The notes below the pieces were generated by a model. It saw nothing but the letters and a program-made list of their open reading frames with translations. It ran no database searches and was not told where the DNA came from. Positions 17,011 to 25,575 of a stretch of DNA of 44,252 nt are shown here, one piece after another (the first letter of the stretch is position 1; the number at the start of each line of letters is the position of its first letter). Origin of the DNA: a virus; IMG/VR virus record IMGVR_UViG_3300024289_000813, positions 1-44,252 of that record, one strand, 5' to 3'. The translations under genes were made by a program, and so were the position numbers.

Positions 17011-17629
17011 TAACAAATTTGACGCCAACGGTTATTGGGATAAACCTGTAGAAAAGATAGTTTATATCCCAACAGTAGAGGATGTTGCATTATTTGATCA
17101 GAACGGTTATGACCTAACTGATCTCGAAAAGCACTATGCCTACAGTAATTGGACCAAACCAAAGAAGCATAGGGAACATCGCACAGCACTTAAACAGCCG
17201 TGGTTTACTCAGGAACATACAATAGAAGGCAGTGTATTAAATCACAGTCTATTATTCGAACGTAAAGGTTACGCAGGAGCCGCCTTAGAAGAACTACAGT
17301 ACTGGGCAAAAAGTTTACCCTTAATACATAAAGTTATAGCTCTAAGACCCAAATGGGGATTAGATTTTAGCATGGACTATGTAGATCAACAGGGCAACGC
17401 ACTTGAAGTCCTACACTGGGAATGGGATAGTTTTGACTATGCGGAAATTGAATCTGTACGTGAAACTATAGAACCTGTGTTGTTGGCTATAGATTGGGAA
17501 GATGCTGGTAAGCAGATACTAGCACATAAAAATTCTTGGCATCACTTGGATTTCTTTGCACAGAGTCGCTGGAAATGCGAATATTTCGGCATTCCTGAAG
17601 AAAGATTTAAAATGGTTGCGTGGAACTAA
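16988..17629 (+). CDS. Phage protein of unknown function
   Basis: 213 residues, rich in Trp, Tyr and acidic residues with a WHWEWDSFDY-type aromatic stretch around residue 140 and HHLDFFAQSRWKCEYFG near the end. No signal peptide, membrane segment or known catalytic motif was seen. It overlaps the miniprotein gene by 23 nt. Its stop codon (TAA at 17627-17629) is part of a TAAATA element for the next gene. Its position among virion genes suggests a structural or assembly role, unproven. Confidence 0.65.
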   Translation: MSNVALTDNKFDANGYWDKPVEKIVYIPTVEDVALFDQNGYDLTDLEKHYAYSNWTKPKKHREHRTALKQPWFTQEHTIEGSVLNHSLLFERKGYAGAALEELQYWAKSLPLIHKVIALRPKWGLDFSMDYVDQQGNALEVLHWEWDSFDYAEIESVRETIEPVLLAIDWEDAGKQILAHKNSWHHLDFFAQSRWKCEYFGIPEERFKMVAWN

Positions 17630-17632
17630 ATA
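17627..17632 (+). promoter_or_regulatory. Late-promoter-like element directly before a start codon
   Basis: TAAATA includes the stop of the previous gene and ends five bases before ATG 17638, leaving no room for a ribosome binding site. A T4-like late promoter here would give a leaderless mRNA. Confidence 0.45.
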
Positions 17633-17637
17633 ATTGT

Positions 17638-17844
17638 ATGAGAGCCGCAGAATTCCTAAGATCACTAGCAGATATAATTGATGCACTAGACGATAACTCT
17701 AGTGATAAACAAAGCCACGATGCCGAAGAAAAAGACCCAGATCCTGTAATGGTTCCGCCATTACAACAGCATTTAGAGCTGGACAAAGCAGAACAGGGCA
17801 AAGACAGTCCTGTTATTCAAAAACTTACACGTAGCGAACACTGA
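17638..17844 (+). CDS. Small acidic protein with MRAxEFL N-terminus
   Basis: 68 residues from ATG 17638; an in-frame GTG at 17620 lies inside the previous gene and is less likely. The first residues (MRAAEFLRSLADII) match those of the cell-wall hydrolase encoded at 25576. The rest is acidic and Pro/Gln-rich (DPDPVMVPPLQQ), probably disordered apart from a short helix. TAAATA is five bases before the ATG. It may be a small virion or chaperone protein for the fibre encoded next; this rests on position. Confidence 0.6.
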   Translation: MRAAEFLRSLADIIDALDDNSSDKQSHDAEEKDPDPVMVPPLQQHLELDKAEQGKDSPVIQKLTRSEH

Positions 17845-17856
17845 TACGTTTTACGG

Positions 17857-17862
17857 TAAATA
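17857..17862 (+). promoter_or_regulatory. Late-promoter-like element (GGTAAATA)
   Basis: TAAATA stands 21 bases before the ATG of the giant fibre gene at 17884, in the 39-nt gap after the preceding gene. Confidence 0.45.
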
Positions 17863-17883
17863 CATTAAACGTGAGATAGTTTA

Positions 17884-20800
17884 ATGTCATTTACACAAGA
17901 TTTCCGAACCCAACGAAGAAACTACGAAGACGGCGACACCCGTATAGGTGAAAAAGACCGTCTTTGGTACGATGGAATAACCAATACAATACGCATCTCT
18001 GACGGTGAAACTCCGGGCGGTTTAGCCGTAGGCGGAGCGGGCGGCAGTAGTTATGTGCTACCTACAGCAACTACCACAGTTAAAGGTGGTATTAAGATTG
18101 ATGGCACAACTATTGCTATCGATAACAGCGTTATCAGTGTAGGCACAGTTCCCTACTCTAGTATATCAGGTGCCCCTACAGTTCCAACAAATGTTAGCCA
18201 ACTTACAAACGACACAGGATTTATCACAGGTGTAAGTTGGGACGCAGTCACAGGCAAGCCTTCACTATTCAGTGGTGCTTACGCCGACTTAACTGGCAAG
18301 CCTACAAATGTTAGCTCATTTACTAACGACAGCGGATACCTAACATCCAGTTCATTATCAAGTTATGCTACACAAAGTTATGTAACCAGTCGCGGCTATA
18401 TTACATCAGCAAGCATACCTACAGCAGTTAGCCAACTGTCAAACGACAGCAACTTTCTAGTTCAAAGTAATTTTGATCTAAACACTATCAATCTTGATGC
18501 TAATGGCAAGTTACACACTACAGGTATCCTCCCTGGCGATGCTGATGGATTCACAGCAGTATTCGCAGGACGTGCGGCAGGTGTGGCAGCACTACCAAAT
18601 ACAGTTATCCAAAGTCAAGCACAGGTCAACGACTACGCACAGAATAACTTCCAAAATACCAGCGACGGTGCTCACTCAAGTACAGAATGGGTAGCAACAA
18701 GTCCTAATGGCAGTGACACAGACTACTACATTGACATGGGTATCAACGGTGCGAGCTGGGATGGTACAGCAGAGAATAGCCTATATGACAACGTGGGACA
18801 ACGTGATGGTTGGTTGTATGTTCAAGGTGGCAATGCTGGCGGAGGTAATCTAGTATTAGGTACAAGTATTGCTAATACCTACACAAAGATTGTAGCAGGC
18901 AATGTAGCCACAGGCGATAGAGAAGTCATTCGATTTAGTAGTACAGAAGTTAAACTGAGCAAACAGTTAACATTCAACGACAACACTACACAGACAACAG
19001 CGTGGTTAGGAACATACAGTTGGAATGATTTAACCGATGCTCCAACTATTCCATTAGATACCGGCGACTTAACTAACAACGCAGGATTTATTACCAGTGC
19101 CGCATTATCTGGCTATGCTACTTTAACTGGCGAAGAAACACTAACCAATAAAACATTTACCAGTCCAACAATTAACAATCCAACCTTCAACGGTACATTT
19201 GCTTTTGAAAGTAATAACACTAACCAACCGGCTATGACATTGACAGCCAGTGTCTTACAGGATGGTGTTGGTATTCTTCGTGTTATTGGTAGCGAACCAG
19301 ATATTAACTTTAATCAAGTTTCGGCTAGTCCAGGATTTAATACATTTACATTTGAATGGAACGGAGATCCTAAACTGGCAATGGGTCGCAGAAACGATCA
19401 CAGTTTCTATATTACTCGCAACGATGGTGCTTGGCACGACAACGCATTTGTCTTAGACTATGCTACTGGTGTACTGTCAGTAGAGTCTGGTATCTCTGTT
19501 CCAAGCATAAACTTTGCTGACGAAACTACACAGACAACTGCTTGGACTGGCTCTGTTGATTGGGCCAACGTAACTAATCAACCAACACTGACTACATCCT
19601 TGTCAGCACTGACAGATGTTAACGTCACAGGTGCTATCACAGGACAAGTATTAACCTATGACTCTGTTACACATAGTTGGATACCAGGCGGATCGGGTGG
19701 AGGTGCTACAGGTGCTCTAGGCTACTACGGTAGTTTCTATGATGTCACAGCACAACAGTCTAACGCAGGTGCTACCAGTGCTAACCTAGTATTAATTGGC
19801 GGAACTTATGAAGCCAACGGTATTACAATACAGAACGGATCTAAGATCACGTTCAGTTATGCTGGCACATATTCTATCGTATTCAGTTTACAGTTTGTCA
19901 ATGACAATGCCGCAGAACAGGATGTCAGTGTTTGGTTAAAGACTACAGTCAATGGTGTTACTTCAAACGTAGATGACAGTACAGTGGTTTATACTATCGA
20001 TGCTGATACAGGATCATTGGGCAAGTTGGTTGCTATCAATCCGTTCATTCTAACTGTTGAAGCAGGAGAACAGATACAGATATATTGGCAGAGTCCTAGC
20101 ACTGATGTTTACCTTAAGACCATTGCCGCACAAACAAGTCCTTCAGTGCCACGAGCCCCGGCAGTTATTCTAACAGTTGAACAAACATCTAGTATCGTAG
20201 TTCCAGACAGTATTGCTGGCAATGCTGCCACCGTGACTAATGGTGTTTACACTACAGGAAGTTACGCTAATCCAAGTTGGATTACCAGTTTAGCAGGTAG
20301 TAAGGTTACTAATGCTGTTCTAACCACAGACACTGGTACTGTTACTAATACTATGTTGGCCGGCAGTATTGCCAATAACAAGTTAGCCAACAGCACAATC
20401 ACAGTTAATGGAACAAGTATAAGTTTAGGTAGCAGTGGCACAGTCAACACAGCCAACGCACTAACTATCGGTAGAGGCTTAACAGGCACAGCCAGCACCT
20501 TCAATGGTAGTGCCGCAGTCACAGTTAGTTTGGATACAAGTACTACTACCGTTGTGGCAACAGCAGGTGCTACTACAACATTAGATGCCGCAACTATAAC
20601 TAGATATTACAATGTTACAGGATCAATAAGCGGTACACACATATTCAAACTGCCAGACTTGACTACGCTAACTGCTGGGCAACAGATTACATTCTTTACT
20701 TCGGCAGCAACTATAACTTATCAGTTGAGTACCGGCACACAAATAGTTTCTAATACTATAGCGACAGCAAGACAAACTACATTCACCGTAGTCAGCACAG

Positions 20801-23800
20801 CATCTAACGCAACTGCTAACTTGTCTTATACACAGTTAGTGAGTGGATTGGTTGGAACAGGTACATCATTAGTTACTAACTCAAGTCCAAGTATTAGTAC
20901 TGCTTACATTACTAACCTTGACAGCACAACCAGTACCAATGCTTATGCCTCAACACCTTCTTTAACATTGGGTCCTAGTAGTAGTGTTTTTAATCACACA
21001 CTAAACATTCTTACCGCGGCAACGGGTGCTACCTATGTTAAGAATTTAAACATTGGCACAAACTTAGCAGGCGGTACAAGTACTATTAACATTGGTACGG
21101 GTGTTACAAGTGGTACTGCTACACTTAACTTAGGTAGTGCTACAACTACAACAACTATGAACGGTGCTGTGACTATCACAAGTCTAACAGCAACTAACAG
21201 CATTGTAGGTAGCATTACAGGCAATGCCGCAACAGCAACTAAACTAGGCACAGCAAGAACAATTAACAATGTGAGCTTTGACGGCTCTGCTGGCATTACT
21301 GTTACAGCCAGTACAACTAACGCACTAACTATTGGCAGTGGATTGAGTGGTACAAGTTTTGATGGTAGTACCGCAGTTACTATCGCTGTAGACTCAACCG
21401 TAGCCCTACGAGCAGACACGCACTACATTGGTACAACCAGCATAGCACTAAACAGAACAAGTGCTAGCCAAACTTTAACAGGTGTAAGCATTGATGGCAA
21501 TGCCGGTACAGTAACTGATGGAGTCTACACTACAGGAACATACAGTAACCCTGCGTGGATAACAAGCCTAGCCTACAGCAAACTAACTGGTACACCTACA
21601 TTGTTTAGTGGCAGTTACACAGACTTAACAAACAAGCCAACTATCTACTCTAGTGCTTATATTGGCACAACCAGTTTAGACTTTACAAGACTAAGTGCTA
21701 GCCAAACACTAACTGGTGTAAGCATTGATGGTAATGCGGCAACAGTTACCAACGGATTATACTCAACAGGATCGTATGCTAACCCTGCCTGGATAACAAG
21801 TCTTGCCTACAGTAAGTTAACTGGTGCTCCTACAGTTCCAACTAACGTTAGCCAACTGACTAACGACAGTGGCTATGCTACTCTAACTGGTGCTGAAACA
21901 TTAACCAACAAGACATTAACACTACCAACGATAGGTGGTACTGGCGCTACGTTCAACGGCAGCTCAAGTGGTACTACAGTAGTAAAAGCATCAGCAGCCG
22001 CAGGTACTACAACTATTACTTTACCAGCAACTACAGGCACAGTAGTTACTACAGGTGATACTGGTACTGTTACAAATACAATGTTAGCAGGATCAATCGC
22101 CAATGCTAAACTAGCCAACAGCACTATATCTGGTGTAAGTCTGGGCAGTAACTTAAATGCCTTAACTATTGGCACAGGATTAAGCGGCACAACTTATAAC
22201 GGTAGTTCAGCAGTTACTATCGCTATTGATTCAACAGTAGCAACCCTAACTGGTAGCCAAACACTAACCAACAAAACTATTGCTCTAGGTTCTAATACAG
22301 TCAGCGGAACCACTGCTCAGTTTAACTCAGCACTGACTGATGGAGATTTTGCTACACTGGCGGGCAGTGAGACACTGACTAACAAAACGCTGACATTACC
22401 AACCATAGGTGGTACTGGTGCTACATTCAACGGATCAACAAGTGGCACTACTGTATTGAAAGCAAGTGCGGCTGCTGGTACAACTACTATCACAATGCCA
22501 GCAACAACTGGTACAGTGATAACAACTGGTGACACAGGTACAGTAACTAATACTATGTTGGCTGGATCAATAGCCAACAGCAAACTAGCCAACAGCGCAG
22601 TCACAGTTAACGGTACAAGTATTAGTCTAGGCTCTAGTGCTACTATTGAAGTCAACAGTATCAAAGCCAGTGGCTTTACTAGTTCGTTAGGCTTTGATGG
22701 CGCCGGCAGTTTAATCTTATCTAACACAAATACATTTAGACAAGCAACTGGTTTAACAATCCAAACAGGCGGCCCAGCACCATACTATGAATGGAAGTTT
22801 AACAACGATGGAACCACAACTCTGCCTAGTAATACTCTTGACAGCGGCACTAACAGTATTGGCGTAAAGAGCAGTGGTGATACATCTAGTTCTAATTTGT
22901 ATTGGAAAGCCACTACTATTGGAGCAGGACTTCCTTTTGACAGTTATGTAACAACTGATACTTCAGGTGTTACTCTTTATGTGTCATCAGGAACAGCAAG
23001 TGTAAGGTCTATCAAGACTTGGGTATTTGACAAGGCTGGACAGATAACATTCCCAGATAGTACTGTACAAACAACAGCCTATACTGGTAATGCTACTACA
23101 GCAACTACTCTACAAACTGCTCGTAATATTAACGGTGTAAGTTTTAATGGTAGCGCAAACATTACCGTTACAGCAGCCGCAGATACTCTAACTGGCGTAA
23201 CATTAAAATCTACTGTGGTAAACAGTAGTTTGACTAGTGTAGGAACATTAACTGGTTTAACATCTAGTGGTGCAGTTAGCATTACAGATACTACTAACAG
23301 CGCAAACACAACAACTGGAGCATTGAAAGTATCTGGTGGTGTAGGTGTTGCTGGTAACATATATCTTGGTGGCGGTATCAACTCAGTTGGCACTATCTAT
23401 GCCGGCGGGTTCTCTACCAGTACCGGCGATGTTACAGCACAGAATTTATTAACCGGAAACACTAGTGCTAATATCTTTAACACAACAGCAACTACCGTTA
23501 ACTTTGCAGGTGCCGCAACTACTCTAAACATTGGCAACAGCAGTGGCACTACAAACATTGCCAGTGCTGTTAAAGCGGGCACTGGTACATACACCAAAAC
23601 ACTGGGCACTGGTGATATTGCCCTAGACAACGGCACTACAGACACTCCGGGTGTGTTGATGTATTATGCCAACAATAATAACTGGGCTGTTGATAGTTAC
23701 AACGGGTCATTCACTGTCCTAAGCGGACAACTGTTCCGTGTGACTAACAACCTAAATGAAAGTGGCGGCGCAGTAAAGATGGCTGTAGATACTACAGGTA

Positions 23801-24279
23801 ACTTGGCCACTACTGGATTTATACAAGCAGGTGCTTGGAGAGCTGGACAAGTCATCAAAGATACTATGTTGAACAACAGCGAGTTTACTGTTAATAATAC
23901 TACAGTGGCTACTAGCACCAGCGACACAGATCTTCTTACCTACAGTTATACACCGACCAGCAATTCAAGTTACTTGATCATACACGTTCACGTGGCAGAC
24001 TATAGAGCGGCATCAGATAGTGGTGGTGCTGGTACAGACAGTTATTTTTCTCGTATCAAAGTAGATGGTTCTGAAATAGTCTACGCTCGTCAAATGACAA
24101 GAAGTAATGAAAGCGGTAGAACAGGTAATTTATTTCCGCTAACGGGTAGATATACAAATTCAAGTACCACAGCAAAGACTATTACCGTTGGTGTTCGTAG
24201 AGACTCAGCGGACGATAGCATAACCGTTACAAATTCATCAACAGCACTAACACTTCGTATTACAGAGATCGCTCGATAA
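17884..24279 (+). CDS. Very long repetitive tail fibre protein
   Basis: 2131 residues, rich in Thr, Ser, Gly, Asn and Ala. The N-terminus (MSFTQDFRTQRRNYEDGDTR, then LWYDGITNTIRISDGETPGG) looks like a virion-attachment module. Repeats follow of the kinds DLTGKPT/DLTNKPT, NVSQLTNDSGY, LTNKTLTLPTIGG and TGSYANPAWITSLAYSKLTG, all common in phage tail fibres. The C-terminal 130 residues form a non-repetitive beta domain (SYLIIHVHVADYRAAS, then ITVGVRRDSADDS), likely the receptor-binding or trimerising head. The first stretch near residue 650-760 (YYGSFYDVTAQQSN) resembles a C1q/TNF-like beta domain. It would bind the host surface. Confidence 0.88.
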   Translation: MSFTQDFRTQRRNYEDGDTRIGEKDRLWYDGITNTIRISDGETPGGLAVGGAGGSSYVLPTATTTVKGGIKIDGTTIAIDNSVISVGTVPYSSISGAPTVPTNVSQLTNDTGFITGVSWDAVTGKPSLFSGAYADLTGKPTNVSSFTNDSGYLTSSSLSSYATQSYVTSRGYITSASIPTAVSQLSNDSNFLVQSNFDLNTINLDANGKLHTTGILPGDADGFTAVFAGRAAGVAALPNTVIQSQAQVNDYAQNNFQNTSDGAHSSTEWVATSPNGSDTDYYIDMGINGASWDGTAENSLYDNVGQRDGWLYVQGGNAGGGNLVLGTSIANTYTKIVAGNVATGDREVIRFSSTEVKLSKQLTFNDNTTQTTAWLGTYSWNDLTDAPTIPLDTGDLTNNAGFITSAALSGYATLTGEETLTNKTFTSPTINNPTFNGTFAFESNNTNQPAMTLTASVLQDGVGILRVIGSEPDINFNQVSASPGFNTFTFEWNGDPKLAMGRRNDHSFYITRNDGAWHDNAFVLDYATGVLSVESGISVPSINFADETTQTTAWTGSVDWANVTNQPTLTTSLSALTDVNVTGAITGQVLTYDSVTHSWIPGGSGGGATGALGYYGSFYDVTAQQSNAGATSANLVLIGGTYEANGITIQNGSKITFSYAGTYSIVFSLQFVNDNAAEQDVSVWLKTTVNGVTSNVDDSTVVYTIDADTGSLGKLVAINPFILTVEAGEQIQIYWQSPSTDVYLKTIAAQTSPSVPRAPAVILTVEQTSSIVVPDSIAGNAATVTNGVYTTGSYANPSWITSLAGSKVTNAVLTTDTGTVTNTMLAGSIANNKLANSTITVNGTSISLGSSGTVNTANALTIGRGLTGTASTFNGSAAVTVSLDTSTTTVVATAGATTTLDAATITRYYNVTGSISGTHIFKLPDLTTLTAGQQITFFTSAATITYQLSTGTQIVSNTIATARQTTFTVVSTASNATANLSYTQLVSGLVGTGTSLVTNSSPSISTAYITNLDSTTSTNAYASTPSLTLGPSSSVFNHTLNILTAATGATYVKNLNIGTNLAGGTSTINIGTGVTSGTATLNLGSATTTTTMNGAVTITSLTATNSIVGSITGNAATATKLGTARTINNVSFDGSAGITVTASTTNALTIGSGLSGTSFDGSTAVTIAVDSTVALRADTHYIGTTSIALNRTSASQTLTGVSIDGNAGTVTDGVYTTGTYSNPAWITSLAYSKLTGTPTLFSGSYTDLTNKPTIYSSAYIGTTSLDFTRLSASQTLTGVSIDGNAATVTNGLYSTGSYANPAWITSLAYSKLTGAPTVPTNVSQLTNDSGYATLTGAETLTNKTLTLPTIGGTGATFNGSSSGTTVVKASAAAGTTTITLPATTGTVVTTGDTGTVTNTMLAGSIANAKLANSTISGVSLGSNLNALTIGTGLSGTTYNGSSAVTIAIDSTVATLTGSQTLTNKTIALGSNTVSGTTAQFNSALTDGDFATLAGSETLTNKTLTLPTIGGTGATFNGSTSGTTVLKASAAAGTTTITMPATTGTVITTGDTGTVTNTMLAGSIANSKLANSAVTVNGTSISLGSSATIEVNSIKASGFTSSLGFDGAGSLILSNTNTFRQATGLTIQTGGPAPYYEWKFNNDGTTTLPSNTLDSGTNSIGVKSSGDTSSSNLYWKATTIGAGLPFDSYVTTDTSGVTLYVSSGTASVRSIKTWVFDKAGQITFPDSTVQTTAYTGNATTATTLQTARNINGVSFNGSANITVTAAADTLTGVTLKSTVVNSSLTSVGTLTGLTSSGAVSITDTTNSANTTTGALKVSGGVGVAGNIYLGGGINSVGTIYAGGFSTSTGDVTAQNLLTGNTSANIFNTTATTVNFAGAATTLNIGNSSGTTNIASAVKAGTGTYTKTLGTGDIALDNGTTDTPGVLMYYANNNNWAVDSYNGSFTVLSGQLFRVTNNLNESGGAVKMAVDTTGNLATTGFIQAGAWRAGQVIKDTMLNNSEFTVNNTTVATSTSDTDLLTYSYTPTSNSSYLIIHVHVADYRAASDSGGAGTDSYFSRIKVDGSEIVYARQMTRSNESGRTGNLFPLTGRYTNSSTTAKTITVGVRRDSADDSITVTNSSTALTLRITEIAR
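21895..22122 (+). repeat. Fibre repeat unit, copy 1 (76 codons)
   Basis: This unit reads in register with the one 474 nt downstream (22369-22596) without any gap. By eye only about five residues differ, while about half of the codons differ at synonymous positions. Confidence 0.75.
22369..22596 (+). repeat. Fibre repeat unit, copy 2 (76 codons)
   Basis: Partner of the unit at 21895-22122. The conserved protein text includes LTNKTLTLPTIGGTGATFNG, then ASAAAGTTTIT and TNTMLAGSIAN. Nucleotide changes fall mostly in third positions. Confidence 0.75.
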
Positions 24280-24280
24280 C

Positions 24281-24286
24281 TAAATA
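24281..24286 (+). promoter_or_regulatory. Late-promoter-like element (TAAATA)
   Basis: TAAATA directly follows the fibre stop codon and is 26 bases before ATG 24313; TAAGGA between them serves as ribosome binding site. Confidence 0.45.
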
Positions 24287-24312
24287 ATAGCACTTAATTA
24301 CTAAGGATTATT

Positions 24313-25122
24313 ATGAAGAAGTTATTATTATTGTTAGCGTTTGTTTCAACCCAAGTGTTTGCCTGGGAACAACGTGCTCCACTACCAGTACAAGCCTGTC
24401 AAGTACACAGTCCTTACGGCTTTGCTCAAACACAACGACAAGTTGCTCCAATTTGCCGCGAAGCATATCTAGTAGCATACGATGCTCCTGTTAAGATTCC
24501 TGCTTATGTAGCATACACATTACTTCCACAAAATGCTTTAGGATGCTTTCCACGTACGAACGCATTCGTTGCGGATCAGTCAGTTCCTGGGGGTGCTACT
24601 CCTAATGACTACGCAGGCACAGGCTACGACAAAGGACATGCCGCTCCCGATGGTGACCTAAGTTGGTCACAGATCGTGGAGTATGAGAGTTTCCTAATGA
24701 CCAATATGTATCCACAACACGGCAGTTTAAATCGTGGAATTTGGAAACTACTGGAAACTTCAGTACGTGGGTGGGCGGTACAGCAGAATCGTCCGTTTAC
24801 AATATACGTTGGAGCATTTTATGGCGCTGGTGACGGTGTAATTGGCAATGGCGTTATTGTTCCACATGGCTACTACAAGATTGTTATTGATCAACAAACA
24901 GGTGCTATTGCTGGTTGGGCTTTCCCACACACTAAACCATATGTTAATCTTGGCAACGACTTGACCAAGTTCCGTGTACCAGTAGCACAAATACAACAAC
25001 AAGCAGGCGTTACATTCAAGTATCCTGCTAACGCAAAAGAACTACAACCTGGACAAGAATGGCCTGTGGACTACGGTGCGTTAACTAATGCTAAACGTGC
25101 TAAGTGCGGCAAAGCAGATTAA
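24313..25122 (+). CDS. Secreted DNA/RNA non-specific endonuclease (NUC1 family)
   Basis: 269 residues. Residues 1-17 form a clear signal peptide (KK, then LLLLLAF, cleavage after VFA). The mature part has the beta-beta-alpha-metal nuclease site: D106-K-G-H109 (the DRGH motif with Lys), N131 in MTNMYPQ, N140 and W144 as in the Serratia nuclease family. Four cysteines in the first 80 residues could form disulfides outside the cytoplasm. It would degrade DNA and RNA in the periplasm or medium. It has a late-type element upstream and lies before the lysis-type genes. Confidence 0.87.
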   Translation: MKKLLLLLAFVSTQVFAWEQRAPLPVQACQVHSPYGFAQTQRQVAPICREAYLVAYDAPVKIPAYVAYTLLPQNALGCFPRTNAFVADQSVPGGATPNDYAGTGYDKGHAAPDGDLSWSQIVEYESFLMTNMYPQHGSLNRGIWKLLETSVRGWAVQQNRPFTIYVGAFYGAGDGVIGNGVIVPHGYYKIVIDQQTGAIAGWAFPHTKPYVNLGNDLTKFRVPVAQIQQQAGVTFKYPANAKELQPGQEWPVDYGALTNAKRAKCGKAD

Positions 25123-25484
25123 CTGTAAATTTGTCTATATTTGAGTAATGCTAGTTGGCGAGCTAAAAACAATCGCCAACGAACATTATCACTGATACCG
25201 TCTTCGTGTTCAATCTTGTTTAAATCCCTACGACGATAACTGGTGATAACATCATCAATTTCTAGGAAATCTCCGTCCCAATCAGAGACAAAGATTTTAT
25301 GTGGATGTCCAACAAATATCTTAGGTTTTTGGATTTTCGGTAGATTTACACGGACCTGTGCGCTTCGTATCACAGTCGGGTGTTGGGCAACGGAGACTGA
25401 ATGGGTCGGGTTTTTCAAGCTCGTATTTGCCAGGCTTAATGTCAAACTTGTTGTCAACGCAATGAATACTACTAAGCGTTTCAT
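25119..25484 (-). CDS. Small exported protein of unknown function
   Basis: 121 residues. The first 19-20 residues form a signal peptide (KRLVVFIALTTSLTLSLA). The mature part is basic in its first half and ends with VSDWDGDFLEIDDVITSYRR and a helical WRLFLARQLALLKYRQ stretch. GAGGA stands six bases before the ATG. The 3' end overlaps the nuclease gene by 4 nt on the opposite strand. A second ORF is nested in another frame at 25321-25503. It might be a periplasmic lysis or exclusion protein; no family was recognised. Confidence 0.6.
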   Translation of the reverse strand: MKRLVVFIALTTSLTLSLANTSLKNPTHSVSVAQHPTVIRSAQVRVNLPKIQKPKIFVGHPHKIFVSDWDGDFLEIDDVITSYRRRDLNKIEHEDGISDNVRWRLFLARQLALLKYRQIYS

Positions 25485-25503
25485 AATTGGTCCTCATCAA
25501 CAT
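25321..25503 (-). CDS. Possible nested small Cys-rich ORF
   Basis: 60 residues, on the same strand as the exported protein but one frame over and starting 19 nt earlier. AAAGGTGG lies six bases before its ATG. The text is protein-like (DNKFDIKPGKYELEKPDPF, then CPTPDCDT, then GPC) and has five cysteines, but has no signal peptide or lipobox. It may be a real overlapping gene, a remnant after a frameshift, or chance. Confidence 0.35.
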   Translation of the reverse strand: MLMRTNYETLSSIHCVDNKFDIKPGKYELEKPDPFSLRCPTPDCDTKRTGPCKSTENPKT

Positions 25504-25564
25504 AGTAATCCACCTTTTTAAGTGCTATAATATAATAACGCCTAACCCAACAGAGAAGTTTACA

Positions 25565-25570
25565 TAAATA
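25565..25570 (+). promoter_or_regulatory. Late-promoter-like element directly before a start codon
   Basis: CATAAATA ends five bases before ATG 25576 and there is no Shine-Dalgarno between, so a leaderless late mRNA is expected if it acts as in T4. Confidence 0.5.
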
Positions 25571-25575
25571 AGACT

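Noticed and set aside
20262-22727. Long open minus-strand frames under the fibre gene
   Set aside because: They arise from the Thr/Ser/Gly-rich repeat composition of the plus-strand gene. They have Val/Pro/Leu-rich text with no start site context.
17884-24279. Direct repeats in the fibre as a CRISPR array or microsatellite
   Set aside because: The repeats are coding, irregularly spaced and vary at synonymous sites; they have no palindromic repeat-spacer pattern.
25523-25531. Extended -10 TGCTATAAT upstream of the hydrolase gene
   Set aside because: No -35 hexamer could be found at the proper distance and a TAAATA is better placed, so it is kept only as a chance AT-rich match.
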